DNA from: Caenorhabditis remanei
Taxonomy: Eukaryota > Nematoda > Chromadorea > Rhabditida > Rhabditidae
Assembly: GCF_010183535.1 (NCBI RefSeq)
Contig: NC_071332.1
Coordinates: 12,462,001-12,526,000 of the forward strand
Reading direction: 5' to 3'
DNA: 64,000 bases
Of the stretch, positions 1 to 12,148 are shown one piece after another; position 1 is the stretch's first letter; each line of letters starts with the position of its first letter. The notes beneath the pieces are model-generated. The model was given only the letters and a program-made list of their open reading frames with translations, searched no databases and was not told where the DNA came from. The translations under genes were made by a program, and so were the position numbers.

Positions 1-232
1 TGTGAAGTTTAAACGAACTGATGAGAGGTTTCAATTCAAGGACTAACGGAAATCAAATAATCTATATTTCATTGAATTCTTCCTCGAATTATGGTTTCAT
101 CAATGACACTCAAGTTAGAGCACTAGTCAAAACTATGGTTTAAAATTTGGCATAAATTTCAATATTTTTAGAGAAGACTACAAACGACCAAACTGCTACA
201 TATACTATAATCATCACACAATGTGGTCTTGC

Positions 233-251
233 GATAAGAGCATGTATATAA
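233..251 (+). promoter_or_regulatory. GATA site plus TATA box of first UGT gene
   Basis: GATAAGAG (233-240) is followed directly by TATATAA (245-251), 46 bases before the ATG at 297. The second UGT gene has the same layout. WGATAR sites are bound by intestinal GATA factors in Caenorhabditis, so gut expression is inferred for both. Bases 1-232 show no gene and may contain the tail of an upstream unit. Confidence 0.5.
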
Positions 252-296
252 CTGATTATCGCTCCTCCCAGTCAAACCGTCTGCAATTCATTCAAC

Positions 297-2142
297 ATGC
301 ATGTGAACAAGCTTCTCTCTTTCCTTTCATTTTCTCTATTGGGCTTCTCATCTGGAAAAAATATTCTGATATTCAATCCAATGTTTGGGTTCAGTCATGT
401 GAAATTTGTCAGTTTTATGGCTGATGTTATAGCAGATCACGGGCATAATGTGGTAAGTTTTTTCATCTCAAAACTTTCCAAAGTAACAGTTTCAGACTCT
501 CTTCCAACCCTTCCATAATGCAATGAAAAACACTGAAGGACTAGTGAAAAACAAGAACATTGAGGTACTGTTTCTTCAATTAGTCAGTCTTTTTGAACAT
601 TTTTCCCCTTCAGATAATCAATTACTATCCTAACCATTACGACGAACTTGTCAATTTGGAGACTCAAACATTCCCAATGTTCTGGGATTCCCATCTGATG
701 AATAACCCCATTCTTCAAGCTTTCATGATGCCAAGAGCTCTTGCTGGAGAATTCGAAAGAACTTCAGTTCGTGAGTACTTCGAAAGCCTTTACGACAACT
801 TGAAAGCTTTTTATTTCCAGAATTGTTGAAAGACAAGCAAACTCTGGATAAACTGAAGAATAGGAATTTTGATGTCATGATTGTTGAAACATTTGAGTTA
901 ACTGGATTTTGTGAGTTCATCATTAAACTAGTTATTTATCAACATTGTTCAATTTTCAGACATTGCTCATTTACTTGAGATCCCTGCCATTCCCATCATG
1001 TCATCCGTCCGTTTTCCCAGTTTCAATGATCTATTCGGACAACCTTCTGGTCTTGGATATTATCCACATATTGGCTCAAAAATGGCACCAGAAGCTGGAT
1101 TTCTCGACAGACTCAATGATGTTTACCGTAACTTTTTCGTGTATGTTATGATGCATCGAATGGCAAATATTCAAAATGACTATGTTGAACATGCAATCGG
1201 TAGGCCGGTTCCAAACTGGAAAGACCTTGTGAGCCAGTCGCCAATTTTTATTACTAACTCGAACCCATACCTGGATTATGCTGTTCCAACTACTGCTGCA
1301 ATAGTTCATGCGGGTGGAATCACAATGGATTTGAAGAAAATGAAGCATGTTGGAAAGCTACCTGAAGAATATGTTCCCATTCTTGACGAGAGAGAATCGA
1401 CTGTCCTCATTTCTTTTGGTTCTGTAATTCGTTCATTCCAAATGCCAGAAAACTTCAAAGCTGGAATCATTCAAATGTTTGAGTCTCTCCCGGATGTCAC
1501 TTTCATCTGGAAATACGAGAAAGATGACGTGGAGTTCCAGAAGAGACTCCCAAAGAATGTCCATTTGAAAAAATGGGTTCCCCAGCCTGCTCTTCTTGCT
1601 GATGAACGAGTCAAAGTATTTGTGACTCACGGAGGTTTGGGTAGTACAATGGAAGTTGCATACAGTGGAAAACCAGCTCTGATGATTCCAATTTTCGGCG
1701 ATCAACCACTAAATGCATATATGCTTGAAAGACACGGAGGAGCTATTGCTTATGATAAATTCGATTTGGCAGATGGACACAAGCTCACAAAGACATTGAA
1801 GGATATGGTCAGCAATCCAAAATACTTCAAAAATGCTAAAGAATTGCTCGAAGTTCTCTCAAACCAGCCGATTGATCCGAAACTAAATTTGATGAAACAT
1901 CTTGAATTTGCTATGCAGTGAGTTGCTCTACCTACATTAACTTCTTTTATTTCAATTCTTTCAGATTTCCAAATCTTCGTGCTCAAGTTCCTGCAATCAA
2001 CCATGTCGGAATTATTGCTCATTATTATCTGGATGCCATCGCGTTTCTTGTTTTCGTTGCTGGGCTCACAGTCTACATTGGTTTCTTGATTCTTCGTAAA
2101 CTTCCTATCAGAATTATTCCAAAGAAGGCGAAAAACGATTAA
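297..2142 (+). CDS. UDP-glucuronosyltransferase (UGT family)
   Basis: Six exons (297-452, 496-564, 614-770, 821-910, 960-1917, 1965-2142) give 535 aa, the usual UGT length. UGTs transfer sugar from a UDP-sugar to small lipophilic compounds in the ER lumen. Visible: an N-terminal signal peptide ending near FSSG, the donor-binding signature beginning FVTHGGLGS (about residue 377) and continuing to FGDQP, and a hydrophobic C-terminal membrane segment followed by a basic tail ending KKAKND, a KKxx-like ER retrieval context. Exon positions match those of the next gene, so the two are tandem duplicates. The ATG lies 46 bases after a TATA box. AATAAA at 2266-2271 may be the polyadenylation signal. 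No broken residues were seen in the donor site; the aglycone specificity cannot be told. Confidence 0.93.
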
Positions 2143-2807
2143 TGCGAACGTTCAACTTCTGATCTCTATTGACGTGTATTTTTATTTAAATTTAAAATAA
2201 ATTATTGACCTTCTTTGAACTCTTATTTGTAACCCATACACGTTGGCGCAAAATTTCGAAGAAGCAATAAAAATTGATATACTTTATGTCAGGAAAACTT
2301 CATGTCGGAGTTTAAGCATTGATAAGAAATCAATTCTAGTCTTCAAACTTATCAGTTTGTGCTCTCAAATTTTAGTCTAGAAAGGAAAACGATTCAGGTC
2401 AAACGATCAGTTTTGTCATCAAAATCAAATTAGTGAGTTTCTTCTTGAAAAAATTAGACAATTGTCACGAAATTCGAATGACGTTGTTTCCAAATTCCGA
2501 GATAAACGTTCTAAGAATTTCAGCGGATTGTGCGTCTTAGTCTTAGAAGTCTAACTAGTAAGTGAAGTAAAAATTTGTAATCAATACTAATTGTCTTTTC
2601 ACTGAGTCTTTTCATCTAGACGAATCAAATGATCAAACAATTGTCATCATCACATCAAACGTTTGTTTCATGATCTTTGTTTTGCCTCTAATCAATTTTA
2701 CATCATCTCATCTCTCTCTATCTCTCAAAACACGGTTCAGTACAAAATTCACTCAAAATACTACACACTACAACTAATTACTTGATTTTTAGATGTCTCT
2801 TCGATTA
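2143..2807. other. Intergenic region between the two UGT genes
   Basis: It holds the 3' end of the first UGT (AATAAA at 2266) and the upstream region of the second. I see no open frame with splice support. Several GATA-like words occur (e.g. TTGATAAG near 2319) but without conserved spacing to a TATA element. Confidence 0.6.
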
Positions 2808-2825
2808 GATAAGAGAATATAAAAA
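2808..2825 (+). promoter_or_regulatory. GATA site plus TATA box of second UGT gene
   Basis: GATAAGAG (2808-2815) then TATAAAAA (2818-2825), 40 bases before the ATG at 2865. The arrangement copies that of the first UGT gene almost exactly and is the best support that both elements matter. Confidence 0.5.
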
Positions 2826-2864
2826 CAAGATGTCTATTGAAGTTCGTTGCTTTCTTCTCAAAAA

Positions 2865-4844
2865 ATGCACTTGAAACTTTGTATTTCTTTGCTGTTATTA
2901 GTTGGAATCGAAGTTTCTGGAAAGAATATTCTGATCTACAACTCCGTTTTCGGTTACAGTCATGTCAAGTTCATCAGTTTGATGGCTAATATTATAGCAG
3001 ACCATGGACATAATGTGGTAAGTGTTTCGAAAATAGTACCCCAAACCTTGGAAAACTTTCAGACACTTTTCCAACCATATCATATCTTACATAACACAGA
3101 AGGGCTGGTGAAAAATAAGAATATTGAGGTGAAATAAAATTGAATTTTTCAGTCATTTTCAAAACTATAATTATCAGATAATTGACTACCTCCCCGATCA
3201 CTATGACGAACTAGTCAATGCAGAAGCTGAAACATTCCCTATGTTTTGGGATGATCCATTAGTAAATCATCCGATTCTGGAAACCATCATCGCCCCGAAG
3301 CTTATTAGTGGAGCTATTGAGAGAACTGCCACACGTATGTCTCTGATGTTGTGTCTTTGTTGAACAAGCTATCATTATTTCAGAGTTATTCAAAGATCAG
3401 GAAGTACTGAATCAGTTGAAGAGCAAAAAGTTTGATGTGGTGATTGCTGAAACGTTTGAACTCACCGGAGTTTGTGAGCTTTCATTTATCGCTATCTCAA
3501 CATCTTCAAAATTTTTTCAGATCTTGCCTATCTTCTTGATGTTCCATGTATTCCCATTATGCCGGCAGTGCGTTTCACAAATACTCAGGACGTATTCGGT
3601 CAGCCATCTCTGCTTGGATACGTGCAACAACCTGGCTCCAAAATGGCACCTGAAGCTGGTTTTCTTGACAGACTGAATGATGTCTATAGACATGTTTTAA
3701 TGAATCTCAACTCCGACTGGAACAGTAAATATCAAAATGAAATATTTGAAAAAGCTATTGGTCGACCTATTCCATATTGGAAGGATCTCGTGAAACAGTG
3801 TCCTATCTACATGACCAATTCGAACCCATACCTTGATTTCGCTGTGCCGACAACTGCTACGATTGTTCATATTGGAGGAATCACAGTTGATTTAAAGAAA
3901 AAGAAAAATCCATTGCCAGACGACTATGAGAAAATTCTACAGGAGAGAGAATCAACTGTCCTCATTTCCTTTGGTTCTGTAATTCGCTCATTCCAAATGC
4001 CAGAAAACTTCAAGAACGGAATTATCAAAATGTTTGAGTCTCTTCCTGATGTCACATTCATCTGGAAATACGAGAAAGATGATGCGGAGTTCCAGAAGAG
4101 ACTCCCCAAGAATGTTCACTTGAAGAAATGGGTTCCTCAGCCTGCTCTTCTTGCTGACAGACGGCTAAAAGCCTTCGTCACTCATGGAGGATTGGGAAGT
4201 ACAACAGAAGTTGCATACAGTGGAAAGCCTGCATTGATGGTTCCAATTTTTGGAGATCAACCCCATAATGCGGATATGCTGGCAAGACACGGAGGAGCTA
4301 TCGCATATGATAAATACAACTTGAAGGATTCACAAAAGCTGACGAATGCTATCAGAAGTTTGGTATATGATACTAAGTGAGTTGAAGACTTGCATTTGAG
4401 CCTAATAAAACTACAAAGCCTGAGAAAATTGTTTTGAACTGTCTGTTTCAGATACAAGTCAAATGCTGAATCGCTTCTTGATGTCCTCGCTAATCAACCA
4501 ATTGATCCAAAAGTTAATTTAATGAAACATTTGGAATTTGCGATGAAGTGAGTGAACTTTCAATTTTTCTTGAAACTTTCTTTTTCTTTTTTAGATATTT
4601 GCTACTGCAATCTTTAAAAATTCTAATTTCTAATCCAAAGTTAAAATCAATCCAACGGACTTTTAGGTTCCCGAACCATCGCTCGCAGGTTCCTGCTATC
4701 AATCAAGTGGGAATAATTGCACACTATTATTTGGATGTTATCTCGTTTTTGTCTATTCTAGCAGTTACCTTGTTGTACTTGATATATCGACTAGTCTTCA
4801 GAATTTTCAGAATGTTGTTCACAAGGAAGGCCAAATGTGAGTAA
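2865..4844 (+). CDS. UDP-glucuronosyltransferase (UGT family), tandem copy
   Basis: Seven exons (2865-3017, 3063-3128, 3178-3334, 3384-3473, 3521-4376, 4452-4547, 4667-4844) give 531 aa. It has the same domain order as its upstream neighbour: signal peptide (MHLKLC start, VSGKNI cleavage area), N-terminal acceptor half, donor signature starting FVTHGGLGS, C-terminal membrane segment. The start is the ATG at 2865, since upstream codons in frame lack ATG. Compared with the first copy it has one extra intron (4377-4451) that splits the long exon after the signature; the last intron holds a T-run. Donor-site residues look intact. AATAAA at 4941 may end the transcript. Confidence 0.92.
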
Positions 4845-5182
4845 TTTGATTGTTGTTGTATTAGTTGTACCAGTTAAATGTAATTTGTAATGAAGTGGGT
4901 GATTTTGTGTGTTTTTTTTTAAAGTTTGTAATCGAAAACAAATAAAATGAGCACATTCACATTTATAATATGAATACTCTAATCATAAAGCAGAAACTTG
5001 CGTTATTCATCGTTGAGAAGCCCCTGAATCCGCCTGCCGGATTAATAAACAGGCTGAAAAACATCGAAAAAACTAATATAAGTAAATAAGTAAAAACAAG
5101 AATGATTTGTGTTTTTGAGCTTTCCATATAAGGTAGAATATCGTAGGAATCCCACTCAGTCTCATATTGTATTTCCTGGTGA

Positions 5183-8100
5183 ATGAGTCAACAGTTTTTT
5201 ATTCTCGTATTCGCTTTTATTACGGTAGGATCTTTTACTGTTCGTGAATGAAACAAACATGTTTAGGCCAACTGTCAACCTCCCGGCAACGTGTTTCATC
5301 TTGGATTTCTTCACTGTGACGTACTTCGAAAAGTGGATGGGAAAAAGTTCAAGAATAAAATGAGAATTTTCAGAATGTCGAAGGCGGTAGTTTATATATC
5401 AACTACCGTACGTCAGCTAGTGCCGCAAGTATTGCAATTGATCGAATTAAAAGAGAAGGACTTCTTGTTGGATATGACTTTAAGTAAGACAACTGAACGT
5501 TGTCGGAAGAACCATTTCTATTCCAGATTCACAATTCTGTTTGATCAATGCGACGAGAATGTAGCTGCTGGAATGGCAGTAAAACTGTTCAGAGACTATA
5601 ACATTGATGCTTTAATTGGTCCCACTACTAACATTCGTAATTAGTATTTAACTAATTTCCAACAAACCTTTTTATATTTCAGCAGCAATTCCAGTATTCA
5701 ATTTGGCCACTTATTACAATATCCCTGTTATCACTTGGGGTATGACAACTGCTGCAGCGCTGGACGATGTCAACAGATATCCGACAACTGGAATTCTGTC
5801 AATTGGATCAAGAAGGTAGTTTAAGTATACTCAAACGATTGTCATCAGAAACTTTCAGTCTTGCTGTAGCTTTCCGTTCCATCATGTTGGAATACGGATG
5901 GGATCAATTTGTTTATGCTTATTCACTGGAAGGGGATGATGAGAAATGCGAAACGATGAGAGATGATTTCCAGGATATGATTGCTTATTATGGAGATATT
6001 GTACTCTCTTATACTGTACAAATAAAGGATCAGAGTGAAAAAGGAATGTTGGAAGTTTTGAAGGATGTATCTACGAGAGGAAGAAGTAAGATTTCTTTTT
6101 TTTGAGATAACCTTTTAAAAATATCAGTAATTGTTCCATGTTTCCACGAGGGAAATAGTCGAGGTCTCCATAGAAGATGGATGTTGGTGGCAGCAAGAAA
6201 TGGATTTGTTAGCGATGAATATGTTTATATTTTCCCTTCATTAAGATCCAAAGGATACGGTACCCAACATGAAATTACTTGACATAATTTTCCTTCCATT
6301 CAGCAATCAGACAAACTGACGGTTCCTATCGTTACCCATGGGTGGACAGCACAGGACCTCAAGCAAGTGATCTAGAAGCAATACCGGGATTTCAGAGATC
6401 TATATTTATTGTTGATGTTAGTTACAAAAGATATATAATATAGAAGCCTCACTACTCATTTTCAGATGCAAGGCCAGGGAAATGTTGGTTCCAATTATAC
6501 GTTATTTGAAGATGAAGTGATTCGAAGAATGAAACAATCCCCTTATAACTGTACTGATGCATGTTCTGCTCCTGAGTATCAAATAGTAACATTATTCGTT
6601 TGTTCATCATTAAAACTAAAGTTTAGGCTGCAACTTATGCTGGTCAACTTCATGATTCTGTTTATCTCTATGGAGTGGCAATGGACAAAATGCTGAAAAC
6701 TCAACCGAGTCAGTATCGGAATGGGACTGCTTTTCCACCGTACCTAATTGGCACCTTCACGGGTTAGTTTTGAAAAAACGTGTTGTTTTCGTTCTAATGG
6801 ACGATTTAATCTCATTTTTGCAGGCGTTGGAGGCCCAGTAGTTATGGATGATAGTGGCGGTCGTAGTCCAACTCTTTTCGTTCTCACTCTCAGTCCAAAT
6901 AACAGTGCTTCATTGATTATGACAATAGATGTAGATCAACAAGAAGCGACAATTCATAAAGAGTACACTGATGAAGCGACTGCTGTCTGGTACCATCGAA
7001 AAGGAATTCGACCTTTGGACGAACCAGTTTGTGGTTATACCGGATCACTGTGCCCTGCAAATGCGTTCTTTGAATATATTGGGTTGTTCATCACAGCCAT
7101 AGCTGTTATTACGTTGACAATACTGGGAGCAGTTTTAGCATTTGTTTTCCTTTTTCAGTAAGTTTTGAACATTTTTAATTTATTTTTAAATGTGAAATTT
7201 CAGTGCGAAACGGCAAGAAGTTGAACGTCAAAATGCCTTGTGGCAGATTCCATTCAAATCAATGATGACAGTAGCAAAGAAAGGAAGAGGAGAACACAGT
7301 ATGAGGAGTATAAGCAGTGTTCCAAGTACAATATCATCGACTAGATCATCGACACTTTCGGAAGTTGGAGAGACTAGAAATTACACATTTTATCAAATTC
7401 AAAATGATGTGGAGTTGGAAAAAGTTGCTGCTAAAAAGTATACATCTCGGATAATGTTTGATAGCAAAACGTGTGCCAACATGAGACAAGTGAGTCAATT
7501 TTTGAGAAAATATTGAAGAAACTTGACTTCAGATGCGATTAATCGACCATGCCAATCTGAATAAATTCATCGGAATGTGTCTAGATGCCCCTCAGCTTTT
7601 ATCTGTCTGGAGATTCTGTTCCAGAGGCTCCCTCGCTGACGTCATCAGTAAAGCGAGTCTTCAGATGGATGGATTTTTTGTTTACTCTCTGATGAAAGAT
7701 ATTGTAAATGGATTAACTTGGATTCATGAGTCATACCACGAGTTTCATGGAATGCTCACTTCAAAGAATTGCTTGTTGAATGACAGATGGCAGTTGAAAA
7801 TAACAGATTTTGGATTGAGAAACTTTCGAACTCATGATCAGTACAATAAAGCAGGTAAGTACTTCAATTATCGGAAGGTTGAAGCAAAAGTTGAAATTAA
7901 ATTCCGTTACGCAACGCATTTCAGATCGTCTGTGGACTGCTCCGGAACTGTTGAGAAACGATGATCTGATGGGAAGTCGTGAAGGAGATATCTACAGTTT
8001 AGGAATAATAAGTGCTGAGTTGATTACGAGAAAATCAGTTTTTGATCTGGAAAATAGAAAGGAGGACGCAGATGGTGAGTGACACGATTGTTGGTCTCAA

Positions 8101-9277
8101 GAGTGTGATTGATATCAATTTCAGAAATCATCTACAGATTGAAAAAAGGAGGTCTACAGTCTCCTCGACCTAATTTGGATCATGATGAGTCACTTGAAAT
8201 GAATCCTGCGTTGGTAAGTAAAATTAAGATTTCTAAACAATAATTATGCTTTACAGCTTCATCTTGTGAGGGATTGCTGGACAGAAAGACCTTCAGAACG
8301 TCCTGATATCAAACAAGTGTTTTCACAGTTGAGAAGTATGAATACAAACAGAAATGACAATCTGATGGATCACGTCTTCAATGTCCTTGAATCATATGCA
8401 TCCACATTGGAAGATGAAGTGGCAGAGAGAATGAAAGAGCTAGTTGAAGAGAAAAAGAAAAGTGACGTACTGTTGTATCGTATGCTTCCGAAACAAGTGG
8501 CAGATAAACTGAAATTAGGTCAGACAATTGAGCCAGAGACGTTCGACGTGGTCACTCTGTTCTTCTCTGATGTTGTCGGATTCACAACAATTGCTGGAAA
8601 GTGTACTCCTCTACAAGTCGTGAATCTTCTAAACGGGCTCTATACGATATTCGATGGGATTATCGATCAACATGATGTTTACAAAGTGGAGACAATTGGT
8701 GATGGATATTTTGTCGCTTCTGGAGTTCCAAGACGAAATGGAAATGAGCACACAAGGAATATTGCAAGCATGTCTTTGGCATTTGTGAAAGCTTTAGCTG
8801 ACTTCCGTATTCCTCATTTGTCTGGAGAGAAAATCAATATTCGAGTTGGATTCCACTGTGGTTCGTAAATAACTTTAAGGGTCTAGCAAGTATTTTCGAA
8901 TTCAGGATCAGTGGTTGCTGGAGTTGTTGGATTGACAATGCCTAGATATTGTCTCTTCGGTGACGCTGTGAACACTGCGAGTCGGATGGAGAGTAATTCT
9001 AAACGTAATAATCTATTTCTTCAATTATAATAAATTATTATCTGTATTTTCAGCTGGCCGAGTTCACATTTCGGATGAAGCTAACCATATGTTGATGACT
9101 CTTGGTGGATTCACAACAGAGACGAGAGGGGAAACTATTATAAAAGTACGATCGAAAATATCACTTTTCAAAAATACTAACATTTTTCTTCAGGGAAAAG
9201 GTGTGATGACAACATACTGGTTAATCCGAATGGCCGACTCTGCTGCTCCGAAGAAACCTGATGAAAAAATAGACTAG
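5183..9277 (+). CDS. Receptor-type guanylyl cyclase (GCY family)
   Basis: Seventeen exons from 5183 to 9277 sum to 1110 codons plus stop, the normal size of nematode receptor cyclases. Order: signal peptide ([12 protein letters not shown]), extracellular ligand-binding domain with the CDEN..IGPTTN block, one transmembrane segment (exon 6824-7157), juxtamembrane serine-rich stretch, kinase homology domain, dimerisation helix, and cyclase domain. The kinase part reads [13 protein letters not shown] where active kinases have HRDxxxxN, so it is a pseudokinase. The cyclase keeps the metal Asp in FSDVVGFT, the guanine-selecting Glu in KVETIGDGY and Cys in [10 protein letters not shown], and NTASRMES, so it should make cGMP. 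Reading exon 5267-5636 through without a further intron keeps frame, though a weak 43-base intron candidate lies at about 5484-5526. In Caenorhabditis such receptors act at sensory cilia; ligand and neuron cannot be told. Exact family member not assigned. Confidence 0.93.
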
Positions 9278-9569
9278 GCTCTATTGTTTTCTGGAGTATT
9301 TTATCTGTACATTGAATTTTTTTTTCAGTAAATCTTCATGCTGAAAACCTGTATTCTATTTTAAGTTTATTAAAAATAGTCATAACTGTTTGACTTTTGA
9401 TTTAAATAAATAATTTGTAAACTCTGTTAATATAGTTTCAGAAATCAGATGGGCGGTCGAATCGAATGAATTTACGACCAAAATACTTGCTGCGGAAGAA
9501 AGGTTTTGAGTCAATACGCTGTGCATAATAATCTTGACTTCCATAAGTTTTTTCTTGAGACTCTGATTC

Positions 9570-10139
9570 CTAATCTTCTGTTTTGAAAGCAGGAAATCCA
9601 AATGGTGTCATCTGGTTCTGTGATGTTTCTCCGTTTCCTGCTTCTTTTCCGAAAATTGGCGAAGTGTTTTCTGGACGGTAGTGACGAGCAATGAAGAATA
9701 GAGCTCGGACTTCCTGAATCGACGGTTTGGTTTTAGTAAAGTTAAACGTATGTATGCACTTACTCTCGGGAACGTTTCAGCTAGTCTATCGATTTGACTG
9801 TGTTGAGCACGACGTGTCAAAGTAGTGTTGACGAGAATATCCTCCAGTTGATAGAAAACGTTCGAGATGTTGGCAACAACTGCTTTCACATTATCTAGCA
9901 CAATATCTTTCTGTTCTTGAACTTGTTCGTTCCAGTTGTGTAACTTGTTCTGTAATAGGTAATTGTTTTCAAAGAATAATGTGTAAGAGACACTAACTGT
10001 GATATTGAATTGATCCGCCCACAGTGTCAGTTGTCGATTCTGTTCATAATAGGAGATGTTGTCGTTTGAAACAATATTTAAAAATGAAGTTTTATCCTTT
10101 CTCGACACATTCTCAAAGAAATCAGCGAGAGGAGATGAG
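9570..10139 (-). CDS. Second DUF148 (SXP/RAL-2-like) repeat, out of frame with the first
   Basis: Three exons (top end unresolved to 9998, 9764-9949, 9570-9713) encode a second DUF148 repeat: FLNIVSNDN, LTLWADQFNIT, WNEQVQEQK, VKAVVANISNV, RALFFIARHYRPEN. It has no start codon or signal peptide of its own and begins directly after the stop that ends the first repeat, in another frame. Exon sizes and phases copy those of the first repeat (both middle exons are 186 bases). It is therefore either the C-terminal half of a two-repeat protein broken by a one-base frame change, or the remains of a duplicated gene. Function of DUF148 proteins is poorly known; many are secreted nematode products. Confidence 0.55.
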
Positions 10140-10755
10140 TCATTGTTGCTCAGTACTCTCTGGAATTCCAAACAACTTTTCTTTTCCAAAAATAGGTGCA
10201 GAACTTTCTGGACGATAATGATGAGCAATAAAGTACAACGCTCTAACTTCCTGAACAAAGTAGAATAAATACAGAGAAATCTAATGAAGCTCACCCTGGG
10301 GAAAGTTTGAACGAGTCGGGCAATCTGTGAGTGTTGATCTCTACGTGGTATTGTAATATTCACAAGAATCGAATCAAGTTGAGAGTAGACATCTGAAATA
10401 TTTGCTACCACAGCACGAACATTCTGCATGACGAATTCCTTCTGTTCTTTTACTTTTTCTGCCCATTCATAGTGTTCATTCTGAACAATGGGATTTTAGA
10501 ATCAGTTTGGTTGAAGAAACTCACAGTTACATTGAATTCTTGAGACCAAATAGTGAGTAGTGTACTCTTCTCAAATTGAGATAATCTATCATTGTCCACA
10601 ATACTGAAGAACTCAATTCTTCCTGATTCAGGAACTTTCATCAAGAATTCTGGGTTCAATAAATCACTCGAAGCCGATGATTTTCCAAATTCTTCTTCGA
10701 ATGAATAAGAAGCCGAGAAGCACGGAATCAATGCAAAGATTAAATGTATCCTCAT
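10140..10755 (-). CDS. Secreted DUF148 (SXP/RAL-2-like) protein, first repeat
   Basis: Exons 10525-10755, 10295-10480 and 10140-10250 give 175 aa ending at TGA 10140-10142. A signal peptide (MRIHLIFALIPCFSASYS) is followed by one DUF148 repeat: FFSIVDNDRLSQFEK, LTIWSQEFNVT, WAEKVKEQKEF, VRAVVANISDVYSQLDSI, RALYFIAHHYRPES. The repeating WxxxF and V..I pattern fits the helical SXP/RAL-2 fold known from nematode secreted proteins. The tail FGKEKLFGIPESTEQQ is followed at once by a second repeat in a different frame, so the true C-terminus is unsure. The gene is convergent with the guanylyl cyclase, 291 bases away. Confidence 0.7.
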
Positions 10756-11264
10756 TGCGGCTTGAATAATTTTTCAGTGAATGAACCTTTTTAGAAACCA
10801 AGAGGTATGCTTATACATATACAATCATATTTCTTAAGTACCCTTTCAGTGTTTGACTGGTTCTTCAATGGACTTTCTGATCATTCACTGCTCGAAAAAC
10901 AAACGGTCTATCTCAACTCAAGAATCTGAGCTCTTGGTCATTTTTGAGTAGCTCAAAACAGCGATTTTTTATTTCTTCCGCTTTAGAGAACCACTGTTAG
11001 CACCGTGCAGAACACGGGTATTTAGACAAAGTCGTGTAGAAATGTGGTGCAAACAATAATATGTTGGGTGCGTTCAGAGTACAAATTAACAAAAATGAGG
11101 GTCAGCGAGAAACCGTTCGGAACAATGAACGATTTAAGGTGTAGTCCAGATAAACTTTAATGCTTTTTTGCTGATTTTTGTAGATATTTTATGTTGTAAA
11201 GATAAACAAACAAAAGTTATTATTACTTATTTATGAAAATAACAGGTAACCCGTTTGGGAAAAA
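10756..11264. other. Intergenic, no gene seen
   Basis: It carries the upstream region of the DUF148 gene and the 3' flank of the phospholipase-like gene. No open frame with splice support and no repeat were recognised. Confidence 0.6.
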
Positions 11265-11747
11265 TTATCCCTTGAAGTGGAATCCTCCAAAGTTCTTGGC
11301 TGTGTTGCAGAAGTTGTCCATTTGGAACTGAAAAATTAGAAAGGTTTTTATTTTGCTAGTTTGCTTCACAGGTCAGTAGAAAAATGTTTAATTTCCAACT
11401 TCGGTCCTTAATTTTCTTGAGATTATGTAAACGTACATTGCAGAGTGGCAAATTCTTAGCAGCATTCTTTGCGCATTTGCAGAAAGCTTCATCACAAACA
11501 TTTCTTGGAGTCTTCTTGGCGTAACAGGAGGTATGTTGAGCACAGCAGGTATCAACTTTGTCTGAAATTGCTTAGTTTTCCAGAATACATCAGAGCCCCC
11601 CAACTTACTCATTCTTCCCTTGCAGTCATTCTTGACGAGAAGCTCTGCGAATCCCGATTGAATTGGATCATGTCCGCATGAGAAACGAGCGGAGATCATA
11701 GTAACAAGAGACAAAGAAACAAGAATTGCAAGAAGAGTTCTGTTCAT
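11265..11747 (-). CDS. Small secreted Cys-rich protein, phospholipase-A2-like
   Basis: Exons 11609-11747, 11437-11561 and 11265-11327 give 108 aa. The signal peptide is MNRTLLAILVSLSLVTMISA. The mature part holds ten or more cysteines and the block VDTCCAQHTSCY, which has the shape of the secreted PLA2 active site DxCCxxHDxCY. The His is present but the following catalytic Asp is Thr. A second CDEAFCKCA block and a final FCNTAKNF fit the helix bearing the other PLA2 half-cystines. Nematodes have short secreted PLA2-like proteins of this size. The Asp change suggests loss of hydrolysis and a binding role, which is inference. It could also be an unrelated Cys-rich family. Confidence 0.75.
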
Positions 11748-12148
11748 TCTGAAAAAATTATGAAAAGTTGCAAAATGACTTTTGAAAAAACTGAAAAACG
11801 ATCAAAGTAGCAGTTGCGGAACATGGAACGAGTGAAATACTTCTGGATGTATCACGCTTCTTTTAAAAGGCGGCTGCCTAAACAGGTATAACGTGTTTTT
11901 TATCCCGATCCGAATCTTTATCTCACTACAGATTCGCAATGGATTTGATGGATTACGCGATAATGATTGCGACAAATTCGTTTTTTGTTCCGTTCGTCTT
12001 ATGCCATCGGACTTCATTTGTTGATTACGTCGAGTGTTTTCTTAATTAAAAGAAAAAATAGGGGAAGGTACTTCATTAGAAACATTCAGAGAAAAGAATA
12101 CATATGAGATCGTTATTTTCTAACTTGTATCGAAATAAAATGCAAATC

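Noticed and set aside
5484..5526. Possible 43-base intron inside the guanylyl cyclase ectodomain
   Set aside because: Removing it breaks the frame; reading through keeps the 1110-aa frame open.
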